From Bog-756 sp963812885 (GTDB lineage Bacteria > Actinomycetota > Acidimicrobiia > Acidimicrobiales > RAAP-2), in contig CAWEWZ010000009.1 of the NCBI GenBank assembly GCA_963812885.1, forward strand, positions 207,053-271,052: a DNA stretch of 64,000 bases, in the 5' to 3' direction. The translations under genes were made by a program, and so were the position numbers. Positions 41,813 through 49,611 of the stretch are shown one piece after another (position 1 is the first letter of the stretch; each line of letters begins with the position of its first letter). The notes under the pieces were generated by a model. The model had not been told where the DNA came from. It saw only the letters and a list, made by a program, of their open reading frames with translations, and did not search any database.

Positions 41813-42898
41813 CGGAAGGTGATTCTTCCGTCGCGGTCGAACAGCCCACGGCGTCGTCCTGGGACCTGCTGCGGGAAAGCGCTGATCCAGGTCGTACGCG
41901 GACCGAAGCGGCGCTCCAGTCGGCCTTCCGCGACGAGCTCGATGATCCGAGGCTGGTCCTCTCCCCGCAGTACATCGGTTCGGACCGCCGCCGGACGGGC
42001 CTGGGGGCCCGGCTCATTCGGGCCACCTTCGGAACCCGCCGGTCCCTTCTGCGGTTCGAGGTGTTGGTCGTGGCCGTAGTGGCCATGGTGACGACGGCTT
42101 CGGTCCTGCTGGTCGGTTCGGGTGGATCTCCTTCGACGCCGGCCTCGAAGACGACCGCCAGAACCTCCGACCACCTCCCGTGGGACCGACCGGGCCCGGA
42201 CCGACGCGGCGGCGCCACCATCGGCCAGAGCGCCGGGCCACACACTCAGGAGACCGACCAAAGCCCCCGCCAAGACGGCTCCGTCGACCACCCGCCCGAG
42301 CACCAACCCGCCCGCCGCGGCTTCCAGAGCGGCCCCGGCGGCGACTGCGGCGCCACCGCCGCCCGTCGCCGCTCCGGCCACGACCGTGCCTCCTGCCCCC
42401 GCAGCCACGACCGCCGACCTGACCCCGGACCAGATGGGGGCCCAGGCGCTCGCCCTGGTCCGGTACCCCTGGCAGAGCATCCCGGGCTACTCGATCCAGT
42501 TCCTTCCCATCGCTGACGCACCGTCTCCCGGCTTCTATGGCAACACCACCTTCACCTGGGGGCAGGCGGGAGGGACCTCGGTGCTGTACGTCTACCCCGG
42601 TGAGACGGTCGATCGGCTGGCGGGGATCACCGCGTTCGAGATCGGGCACGAGGTCGATGCCGCCGCCGTCGAGCCTCAGGGGGGCGAGACCCAGATCGAG
42701 AACATTCTCGGGATCCACCCGGCCAGCTGGGCACCCAACTGTGACTGTGCCGAACAGGGGTTCCTGTCGGGATGGTACGCATCGGCCTTTTCCAACTTCT
42801 GGTCTCCGGGCGTCGGAGACTGGAGCCAGATCGCCCCCGAGCCGAGTGGGGCGGTGCTGACCGCCATCGAACCCTGGCTGAACCCGACCATCTCCTGA
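41797..42898 (+). CDS. membrane-anchored peptidase-like protein with YIGSDRR motif (paralogue 2; one frame break as read)
   Basis: ATG 41797 leads to PRLVLSPQYIGSDRRRTGLG and a membrane helix (FEVLVVAVVAMVTTASVLLV), the same layout as the gene before it. Near 42130-42180 the frame changes and continues as a long Ala/Pro/Thr linker, then a C-terminal domain: LTPDQMGAQALALVRYPWQS, TAFEIGHEVDAAAVE, and LSGWYASAFSNFWSPGVGD. The latter resembles a family of secreted actinobacterial zinc peptidases with HExGHxxD, but the first His is Phe here, so catalysis is doubtful. It may be a structural or binding remnant of that fold. Confidence 0.6.
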
Positions 42899-43019
42899 CC
42901 GCTCCCATGCCCCGCCCCTGCCTCCTCCGTGCCCGGTTCCGAACAACCCGTGCCGCTGTTACCGTCGAACCGGTCGCCGTCTGTCCCGGGCCCGTCGGGG
43001 CCCTGGCTGATCGACCATC

Positions 43020-44321
43020 ATGACCCGCGTAGCCATCCTCCCGAGCTCGTATCCTCCGTCACTCGGAGGCGTCGAGGAGTTGACGCGTCATCTGGCCCTC
43101 GCCCTGGGCGACGCCGGTGACCAGGTCGAAGTCTGGACCGGCCATCCGAACGACGCCACTCCGGAGACGGTGGAGATCCTCGACGGGATCGTGGTCCGCC
43201 GCCTGCCCATGCCCCTGCCGGCCACCAACTGGTCGGCCATCCGCCGCTCGGCGGTCACCGGAACCCGCACGCTGTTCTCGTTGCGGAGCGCGGTCGCCGC
43301 CTTCCGCCCCGATATCCTCCACGTCCAATGCTTCGGACCCAACGGTGCCTACGCCCATGCGCTGTCCCGGGTCAGCGGGCTCCCGTTGGTGGTCACCCTT
43401 CATGGGGAGACGGTGATGGATGACACCGACATCTTCGACGTCTCGCGTGTCCTGCGGTCATCGCTCCGGTCCAGCCTGCGGAGCGCGGCGGCGGTGACCG
43501 GCTGTTCCGCCTTCACCCTCTCCGACGCCGAGGACAGGTTCGGGCTCGAGCCGGGGAGGGGGCAGGTGATCCCCAACGGCGTCGATCTCGGCGGGGATGC
43601 CGGCACCGGCCGGGCCGCGTCGAACGGCCAGGCCGCCGCCGGATCGGCCTCGACCGGCCGGAACGGCTCGATGGCCTCGGTCGGCTCGGTCTTCGTCACC
43701 GAGGCGGGTCGCCCGGACCGTCCCTACATCCTCGCCCTGGGCCGCGTCGTGGAGAAGAAGGGGTTCGATCTGCTCCTGGCCGCCTATGCCGCCATCGACG
43801 ACGCCCACCGGTCGTCCGATCTGGTCATCGGCGGCCAGGGGGAGGCGCTCGAGGATCTTCGCCGCACCGCCTCGGCCCTCGGGGTTGCCGACCGGGTCCA
43901 CTTCGTGGGTCGGCTGTCACGTGAGAAGGTGGCGGAAGCCATGGCCGGGGCGACGATGTTCGTCATGCCCAGCCGGATCGAACCGTTCGGGATCGTGATC
44001 CTCGAAGCCTGGCGGGCCGGTATCCCGGTGGTGGCCACCGATCGGGGAGGACCCCCGCAACTCGTGCGCCATGGCCATGACGGCGTCCTGGTCGACCCGT
44101 TCGACACCACCGAATTCGCCCACGCCCTCGAGGACCTCCTGCTCGATCCCGAGCGGGCGAGGCGCATCGGCGAGGCCGGGCGGGTGCGTGTCCGGGAGTT
44201 CGGATGGCCGTCCATCGCCGAGCAGTACCGCCAGGTCTATTCGTCGGCAGTCGAGGCCCGGAGCGGTCGTGAAGCGTCTGGCGGCGGCTCGCGTCCCCGA
44301 GAGGCGGGGTCGGTCCGATGA
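43020..44321 (+). CDS. GT4-family glycosyltransferase H
   Basis: Intact, 433 residues. VAILPSSYPPSLGGVEELTR is the Gly-Gly acceptor loop; HVQCFGPNGAYAHALSRVSG and VVTLHGETVMDDTDIF follow. The second domain has ILALGRVVEKKGFDLLLAAY and PSRIEPFGIVILEAWRAGIP. A low-complexity stretch of Ala/Gly/Ser near residues 195-230 separates the domains. The C-terminus is Ser/Gly/Arg-rich. The downstream holo-ACP synthase gene overlaps its last 53 bases, so co-expression is likely. Confidence 0.9.
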   Translation: MTRVAILPSSYPPSLGGVEELTRHLALALGDAGDQVEVWTGHPNDATPETVEILDGIVVRRLPMPLPATNWSAIRRSAVTGTRTLFSLRSAVAAFRPDILHVQCFGPNGAYAHALSRVSGLPLVVTLHGETVMDDTDIFDVSRVLRSSLRSSLRSAAAVTGCSAFTLSDAEDRFGLEPGRGQVIPNGVDLGGDAGTGRAASNGQAAAGSASTGRNGSMASVGSVFVTEAGRPDRPYILALGRVVEKKGFDLLLAAYAAIDDAHRSSDLVIGGQGEALEDLRRTASALGVADRVHFVGRLSREKVAEAMAGATMFVMPSRIEPFGIVILEAWRAGIPVVATDRGGPPQLVRHGHDGVLVDPFDTTEFAHALEDLLLDPERARRIGEAGRVRVREFGWPSIAEQYRQVYSSAVEARSGREASGGGSRPREAGSVR

Positions 44322-44865
44322 CCCCGCCGTCCGGCCGGGTCGGACACCGCCCCCGATCAGAGGCTCGTCGCTCCGTGTCGGCATCGACCTGGTCTCGGTG
44401 TCCGACGTGATGGCATCGGTCGAACGCTTCGGCGACCAGTACGTGCGGCGGATCTTCACGCCCCACGAGGTCGACTGCTGCCGGGGCGGCGGGCGGGGCG
44501 AGGAGCCGGTCCCGGCCACCGAGACCGTCCCGACGCCAGCGACCGTCCCGACCGCCGGCCCCTGCTACTCGTACGAGTCCCTGGCCGCCCGGTTCGCGGC
44601 CAAGGAGGCCACGGTGAAGGCCCTCCGGCCGGTGGGGCCCCGGCCCGAGTGGCGGGACATCGAGGTGCACCGGTCCAGCGACGGCTGGACCGAGATCCGG
44701 CTGTTCGGGAAGGCCGCGGTCCTGGCCGCCGAGGCCGGCATCGACGAGCTGGCGGTGAGTCTGACTCACGAAGGGTCGACGGCTGCCGCCGTCGTGGTCG
44801 GGGTCTGCCGCCCGGGGGACCGATCTGCTGTTCAGGACACGACGATTGATCGAGGAGAGGTGTGA
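44269..44865 (+). CDS. acpS: holo-[acyl-carrier-protein] synthase-like phosphopantetheinyl transferase
   Basis: The enzyme moves 4'-phosphopantetheine from CoA to a carrier-protein Ser. Motifs are VGIDLVSVSDV (Asp40, Mg ligand) and LAARFAAKEATVKAL (Glu113). AcpS proteins are usually near 125 residues. This one is 198, with a 36-residue polar N-terminal extension and a roughly 25-residue Pro/Thr/Glu insertion between the two motifs. The frame begins at GTG 44269, inside the end of the glycosyltransferase gene. An ATG at 44318 that overlaps that gene's stop is in a different frame, so a small indel is possible. The acyl carrier protein gene starts 3 bp after its stop, giving a direct substrate. 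Confidence 0.8.
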   Translation: MKRLAAARVPERRGRSDDPAVRPGRTPPPIRGSSLRVGIDLVSVSDVMASVERFGDQYVRRIFTPHEVDCCRGGGRGEEPVPATETVPTPATVPTAGPCYSYESLAARFAAKEATVKALRPVGPRPEWRDIEVHRSSDGWTEIRLFGKAAVLAAEAGIDELAVSLTHEGSTAAAVVVGVCRPGDRSAVQDTTIDRGEV

Positions 44866-44867
44866 CA

Positions 44868-45107
44868 ATGGACGAAACCATTCGACTCGTACTGGCCGAA
44901 CATGGCCGGTTGGGGACCGACCCGGGCTCGATCGACGAGCACGCCGATCTCTTCGATGCGGGCATGACCTCGCACGCCAGCGTCAATGTGATGCTGGCCC
45001 TCGAGGAAGCGTTCGATTTCGAGTTCCCCGAGAACATGTTGAAGAAATCGACGTTCGAGTCGATTGCCGCCATTCGGGCCGGCGTCCTCCAGGTGACCGG
45101 CGGCTGA
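44868..45107 (+). CDS. acyl carrier protein of the polysaccharide locus
   Basis: Seventy-nine residues, one four-helix carrier domain. The phosphopantetheine-accepting Ser is Ser35 in LFDAGMTSHASVNVM, where classical fatty-acid ACPs have GxDSL; MTSHASVN is a divergent form seen in carrier proteins of secondary or envelope pathways. Helix II is followed by ALEEAFDFEFPENMLKKSTF. ATG 44868 follows GAGGAGAGG. Next to acpS and within a glycan locus, it probably carries an acyl group destined for the polysaccharide or its lipid rather than serving fatty-acid synthase. No acyl-ligase or acyltransferase gene was recognised nearby. Confidence 0.85.
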   Translation: MDETIRLVLAEHGRLGTDPGSIDEHADLFDAGMTSHASVNVMLALEEAFDFEFPENMLKKSTFESIAAIRAGVLQVTGG

Positions 45108-45617
45108 TCCGGCGCCGCCCGGCCCCGCCGACTCCACCTATCCCCATCGACCCCGCCGGCTTCCCGGCCGGTCCGAGGCCGGCGATCGGGTGATCCCGGC
45201 CAATTCTGTGGGGAGCGGGGGATTCCCGGCTGCTCCAGCCAGGACAGACGGACCTTCAGACCGCCCCCCGTTCGGCCGATAGGGGGGTATGAGTCTTGTC
45301 CGAACCGACCCCTCTCACCGCCCCCCGGTGGTCGGCCCGGCCACCCACGTTCGGACCGCCGGCGCCGTTCCCGAGGGGGGCGGACGAGACCGTCAGAACC
45401 ATCCCGGCTTCAAGGGGATTTGGAGGTACCATTCCCAGTCGATGGTGGCGAGCCTCCGACAGCACAGCAGCGGCCGGGGAGTGGCCCGGCCATCGGTCTC
45501 CGCCACGGGCAGAAATTGGCTGTTGTGGAGGGCGTTGCCCCGGTATTACCATGGGCTACCTCGGCGGACGTAGTTGTGGTGGCTGAGCTCTCGAACGTTT
45601 CGGACGAGGGGCAGTGG
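45108..45617 (+). other. 510-bp intergenic region before the sugar transferase
   Basis: A stem of CCCCCC (45264-45269) and GGGGGG (45282-45287) is followed directly by ATG 45289. A 94-codon frame follows, but its composition is unconvincing and no family was recognised. GGAGG at 45425 and TATTAC at 45544 could belong to a promoter or leader of the sugar transferase. The length suggests that regulation of the downstream priming enzyme is located here. Confidence 0.35.
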
Positions 45618-47156
45618 ATGACCAGCGCAGGAAAGGGCAGGCCTGCTGGGATGGCCATACTGGATTCTGAAATTCAACGCGTTCTCGAGGAGCCGTTGCG
45701 CTCGGACGTAATCGAGCGCCCCCATCGCAGTGGTGTCGCCGATCGCGCCGTCGCTCTGACCAAGGTCCGTCGGCACGGGCTCCGGCGTCTGCTGCTCGCC
45801 GATGTCGTCGGCTTGACCGTCGCCGCCTTCATCGGCCCGCTGCTGGTCTCGGCCGTCTCCAGCAATCCGGCCAGCGCGGCGAGTCGCAGCGGCAGGATCT
45901 ACCTCTTCGATCTGGCCGTGATCCCGCTGTTCATCGGGGTGTTCGCCCTCTACGGCCTCTACCGGGGTGTGACCCGTCGCATCTCGATGAGCGTGTTCTC
46001 GGACCTCCGCAACATCCTCCACGCCCTGATGATCAGCGGCTTCCTCTATGCCATCGTGGCCTATGCCACCAGGAAGAACTCAGATCTCGCCGCCCTGACC
46101 GTGGGCAAGGTGGCCGCCATGTGCCTGGTGGCCGTCATCGCCGTCCCGCTGGCCCGGGTCGTGGCCTTCGGATTGTTCAGGCGGGGAACGGTGGGCTCGG
46201 TTCCGGTCATCGTGGTCGGCACCGGGAAGCTGGCGCAGACCGTGGCCAGCCATCTCCGCGCCCATTCGAGCGTGAACTTCGTCGGGTTCGTCGATGACAA
46301 CCCGCTGGGACGCAACGACGTGCTCGGTGAGCTCGAGGAACTCCCGGAGTTGTGCCGGAGGTATTCGGTGGCCCGAGTCGTGGTGTGCTTCTCCCGCACC
46401 CATCCCGAGCGCACCACCGAGATGCTGAAGGGTTTGGCGGGACAGGTCGGCGTGTCGATCGTTCCCCGGTACTACGAGCTGATGACGAGCCGGTCCCATG
46501 TGGAGGACCTGTCAGGTCTCCCCATGCTGGACATCGCCCCGGCATCGCTGAGCCTGGGCTCGCGGTTCATGAAGCGGAGCTTCGACATCGCCACATCGTC
46601 GGTGATCCTTCTCGTGGCCGCCCCCTTCTTCGCCGCCGTCGCCGTGATCATCAAGGCCACCAGTGCCGGCCCGGTGTTCTTCCGCCAGGTGCGGACCGGC
46701 CGCAACGAGCAGCCGTTCTCGATGATGAAGTTCCGGACCATGTACCGGGATGCCGAGTCCCGGCGTCACGAGCTCGATCATCTCAACGAGGTGGACGGGC
46801 CGCTGTTCAAGGTGCAGAACGATCCCCGGGTGACCCGGGTGGGCCGTTTCCTCCGGCGGACCAGCCTCGACGAGTTCCCCCAGTTGATCAACGTGTGGAA
46901 GGGCGACATGTCGCTGGTCGGACCGAGGCCGTTCGTGGTCTCCGAGGCCATGGAGATCGAAGGCTGGGCCCGCAAGCGATTCGAGGCCCGACCCGGGATG
47001 ACCGGGTTGTGGCAGGTGTCCGGACGCAACGAGCTTTCCCATCTCGAGCTGTGCCGGCTCGACTACCAGTACGTCGCCTCGTGGTCGTTCTGGTGGGACA
47101 TGCAGATCCTCTGGCAGACGCCCAGCACCATCTTCCGGGGCCGCGGCGCTTCCTGA
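45618..47156 (+). CDS. polyprenyl-phosphate sugar-1-phosphate transferase (WbaP/exopolysaccharide priming type)
   Basis: This enzyme starts the repeat unit by transferring hexose-1-phosphate from a nucleotide sugar to undecaprenyl phosphate. The 512-residue protein has four N-terminal membrane helices, then a Rossmann-like middle (GSVPVIVVGTGKLAQTVASH) and a re-entrant helix. The catalytic domain follows (KRSFDIATSSVILLVAAPFF, FSMMKFRTMYRDAESRRHEL, TSLDEFPQLINVWKGDMSLV, GPRPFVV, ARPGMTGLWQVSGRNELS), with the conserved DEFPQ and GPRP motifs. ATG 45618 follows GAGGGGCAG. It is the only priming enzyme in the window, so it defines the first sugar of the locus. The sugar itself is not readable from sequence. 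Confidence 0.92.
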   Translation: MTSAGKGRPAGMAILDSEIQRVLEEPLRSDVIERPHRSGVADRAVALTKVRRHGLRRLLLADVVGLTVAAFIGPLLVSAVSSNPASAASRSGRIYLFDLAVIPLFIGVFALYGLYRGVTRRISMSVFSDLRNILHALMISGFLYAIVAYATRKNSDLAALTVGKVAAMCLVAVIAVPLARVVAFGLFRRGTVGSVPVIVVGTGKLAQTVASHLRAHSSVNFVGFVDDNPLGRNDVLGELEELPELCRRYSVARVVVCFSRTHPERTTEMLKGLAGQVGVSIVPRYYELMTSRSHVEDLSGLPMLDIAPASLSLGSRFMKRSFDIATSSVILLVAAPFFAAVAVIIKATSAGPVFFRQVRTGRNEQPFSMMKFRTMYRDAESRRHELDHLNEVDGPLFKVQNDPRVTRVGRFLRRTSLDEFPQLINVWKGDMSLVGPRPFVVSEAMEIEGWARKRFEARPGMTGLWQVSGRNELSHLELCRLDYQYVASWSFWWDMQILWQTPSTIFRGRGAS

Positions 47157-47194
47157 TCCCGTCCGCCGGCACCGGCCGGGGCGACGCCCGTCGG

Positions 47195-48341
47195 TCAGAG
47201 CGCGGCGCGCTCCTCGGCCACCACGGCCTGCATCCGTTTGACGAACCGGTTCATCGAGAACTGCCGGGCGTGGGCGGTGATCGAGTCCTTGGCCCATGCC
47301 GTCGTGGACATCCGGTCGACGGCATCGGCGATGAGCCGCGGCGAGGGCTCGTCGAAGAACACCCCGGTACGCCCGTCCACCGTGGTGTCGAGAAAGCCAC
47401 CCCATCGCAACGCCGCGGTGGGCCGGCCGAACGACGCCGCTTCGACCGGGGTCAGACCGAAGTCCTCATAGGAGGCGGCCACCAGTCCAGACGACGACGA
47501 GTACAGCCACCGGAGGTTGGCGTCACTGACCCGACCGAGCACGGTCACATTCGGTGGGGAGGTCGAGGTGATCTGGTCGGCCAGCGGTCCGCTCCCCACC
47601 ACCACCAGGCGCTGCCCCGGGAGCAGCCCGAAGGCGGCGGTGACCGCTTCGACGTTCTTGTACGGGAGGAGCCTCGAGACGCAGAGGACGAACCCGGGCT
47701 CGATGCCGGGGACGGCCTCCTGACCGGCCTGGGGGTCGATGTCGACGGGCGGGGGCACCACTTCGGCATCGATGCCGTACAGATCCGACACCCGTTGGCG
47801 GACGGCATGGGAGTTGACCAGATACCGGTTGGCGGAGGCCGCGGCGCGGCGGTCCCACCGTCGGAGCGAGGGGGAGATGAGCGACAACACGGCGGCCGAG
47901 ACCTTGGACTGACCGGCCAGGTAGCGATCGGCTTGGTAGAGCCAGCGGGCCGGCGTGTGGCAGTAGACGACCTTGCGACCGGTGGTGGAGGCTCCGTGGG
48001 CCCAGCCGCTGGATGAGCACACGGTCACGTCGGCCTGGACGTTGAGCTTCGAAAAGGCCGGGGCGAGCAACGGAAGGGCCAGGCGGTGATGGGCCCGCAG
48101 GACGGCCGACCGGTCGAGCGGGAGGGTGCGGACATCGAGTTTCGAGAACTCGGGGAAGGTTCCGTCCGGATCGTAGAGGGAGGTGTGCACCGGTGCCCCC
48201 CGGAAACGCATCGGCCAGCGCCAGCACCACCCGCTCGGCACCGCCGCGTTGGGTCAGGTAATCGTGGACCAGGGCGACCTGCCCCAGTCCGTTCGTACCT
48301 CGACGGGCGGCGATCCCTCCGTTGTCCTGCTCGGACGGCAC
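47195..48341 (-). CDS. GT4-family glycosyltransferase I (frameshifted as read)
   Basis: GTG 48341 follows AGGAGAGACTT and gives VALVHDYLTQRGGAERVVLA, the standard opening of WbaZ-like mannosyl- or glucosyltransferases. Near 48200 the frame changes. The rest contains VYCHTPARWLYQADRYLAGQ, LVNSHAVRQRVSDLYGIDAE, CVSRLLPYKNVEAVTAAFGL and SYEDFGLTPVEAASFGRPTA (donor loop EDFGLTPVE). It is convergent with the priming transferase and divergent from the phosphatase gene at 48497. Confidence 0.82.
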
Positions 48342-48496
48342 AAGTCTCTCCTGTCGTGCGATCGACCCGGGGAGCCCCGGCCGTGCCCACTCCGGACCTG
48401 AGCGTACGGTCTCTCTCGGTGCAGGCACAATGCCGGGTCGGCACCGGCGGCCGGCGGACTCGGTGCCGGACGGCGACCGCGGAGGGCCGCGGCCCG

Positions 48497-49105
48497 GTGG
48501 TCCGGTCCTGTGGATACAATCCGCACGTCCAGTTCCTCTTCGTCTGTACCGCAAATATCTGCCGGTCACCGATGGCCGCCGCCCTGTTCGCCGCCCAGAG
48601 CCGGGGCCTCACCGACTCGGTGGAGGCCTCCTCGGCAGGTCTCCTGTCCGAAGTCCGGGAGGTGCCGGACAAGGTGCCCGACGAGGTCCTCGAGGTGATG
48701 GCCCCCTACCGGATCGACCTGCGGGACCATCGCAGTCGGCAGCTGACCGCGCCAATGGTCACCCATGCGGACCTGGTCATCGGCATGGGCCGGCGCCACA
48801 TCCAAGAGGCCGTCCTCCTCGATCCGTCGTGCTGGCCGAGGGCGTTCATGCTGAAGGAGCTGATTCGTCGGGGGAACGCACTCGGCCCCCGCATCCCGGG
48901 CCAGTCCATCCCCGCCTGGATCGATGCCGCCCACGGGGGCCGGACCCGCACCTCGCTGGCCCACCGGTCCTCGGCGGACGAGGTCGCCGATCCGTACGGA
49001 GGGACGCTGGCCCGCTACTGGTCCACGGCCACCGAGCTCGGGCAGCTGGTGGCCCGGCTCACCGAGCTCCTCTGGCCCTGGGGCCCGGAGATCTCCTCGA
49101 CCTGA
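48497..49105 (+). CDS. low-molecular-weight protein tyrosine phosphatase
   Basis: The protein dephosphorylates tyrosine residues, in polysaccharide loci usually those of the Wzz/BY-kinase. The active-site loop FVCTANICRSPMAA contains Cys17 and Arg23 counted from GTG 48497, and DPYGG near the C-terminus supplies the general-acid Asp. It is about 200 residues, somewhat longer than the usual 150, because of extra residues around FMLKELIRRGNAL. The start is uncertain: a TACAAT hexamer (48515-48520) lies only 20 bp before FLFVC, so a shorter, nearly leaderless form is possible. Its kinase partner is probably the gene at 35048-36835. Confidence 0.88.
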   Translation: MVRSCGYNPHVQFLFVCTANICRSPMAAALFAAQSRGLTDSVEASSAGLLSEVREVPDKVPDEVLEVMAPYRIDLRDHRSRQLTAPMVTHADLVIGMGRRHIQEAVLLDPSCWPRAFMLKELIRRGNALGPRIPGQSIPAWIDAAHGGRTRTSLAHRSSADEVADPYGGTLARYWSTATELGQLVARLTELLWPWGPEISST

Positions 49106-49168
49106 GCCGGTCCTGCGACGGCGGGAGCGGGACGTGCACCATCGCCGGGGAAGTGCGATCATGGTCCG

Positions 49169-49540
49169 GTGGCAGACGGTCTCCAGATTCGAGAGCTGCC
49201 CGACGGCGGGAAAGAGTTCGTTCTCGACGACCCGGCTCTCACCTACATCCGCATCGACGAACAGTCGCGACTCCAATTCGGGACCACCGAAGTGGTGATC
49301 GGGATCCCGTTCACCGTCGAGGTCAACGGCAGCGTCCACCACCTCAGTCCACACCGCACCGAAGCGCTCGGGCCGCTGGTGGCGCTGTTCCCGTCGACCA
49401 TGCGGTGGCTGTGGACCTCGGCCGAAGGCGAACTGAACGCGGTGTTCGAGAGCGGAGCCAAGGTGAAGGTCACCCCGGACGCCATGAGCAAGGCGTGGTC
49501 GGTCGGCAACGTCTACTGCATGCCTGGCGCCCCCGCCTGA
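49169..49540 (+). CDS. small conserved protein, DUF6188-like
   Basis: A 123-residue soluble protein with a beta-rich pattern (FGTTEVVIGIPFTVEV, AEGELNAVFESGAKVKVTPD) and the C-terminus AWSVGNVYCMPGAPA. That ending resembles DUF6188 proteins, small actinobacterial proteins of unknown role. GTG 49169 is the likely start. It sits between the phosphatase gene and a convergent oxidoreductase. Family recognition is from memory of the C-terminal motif and is tentative. Confidence 0.6.
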   Translation: MADGLQIRELPDGGKEFVLDDPALTYIRIDEQSRLQFGTTEVVIGIPFTVEVNGSVHHLSPHRTEALGPLVALFPSTMRWLWTSAEGELNAVFESGAKVKVTPDAMSKAWSVGNVYCMPGAPA

Positions 49541-49611
49541 ACCACGACGCCCCGTGATGGGTCGGCGCCCCGGCGCTTAGGGCGTCCACCGTCCGGGCCG
49601 CCGCCGGCCGG

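Noticed and set aside
45289..45573. 94-codon open frame with a G-rich Shine-Dalgarno-like tract
   Set aside because: Composition is not protein-like, no family is recognised and the minus strand is equally open; kept only as a note in the intergenic entry.
45550..45580. JUMPstart/ops-like element before the sugar transferase
   Set aside because: ggcggacgtag is only a partial match, and this element works with RfaH in enteric bacteria, not in actinobacteria.
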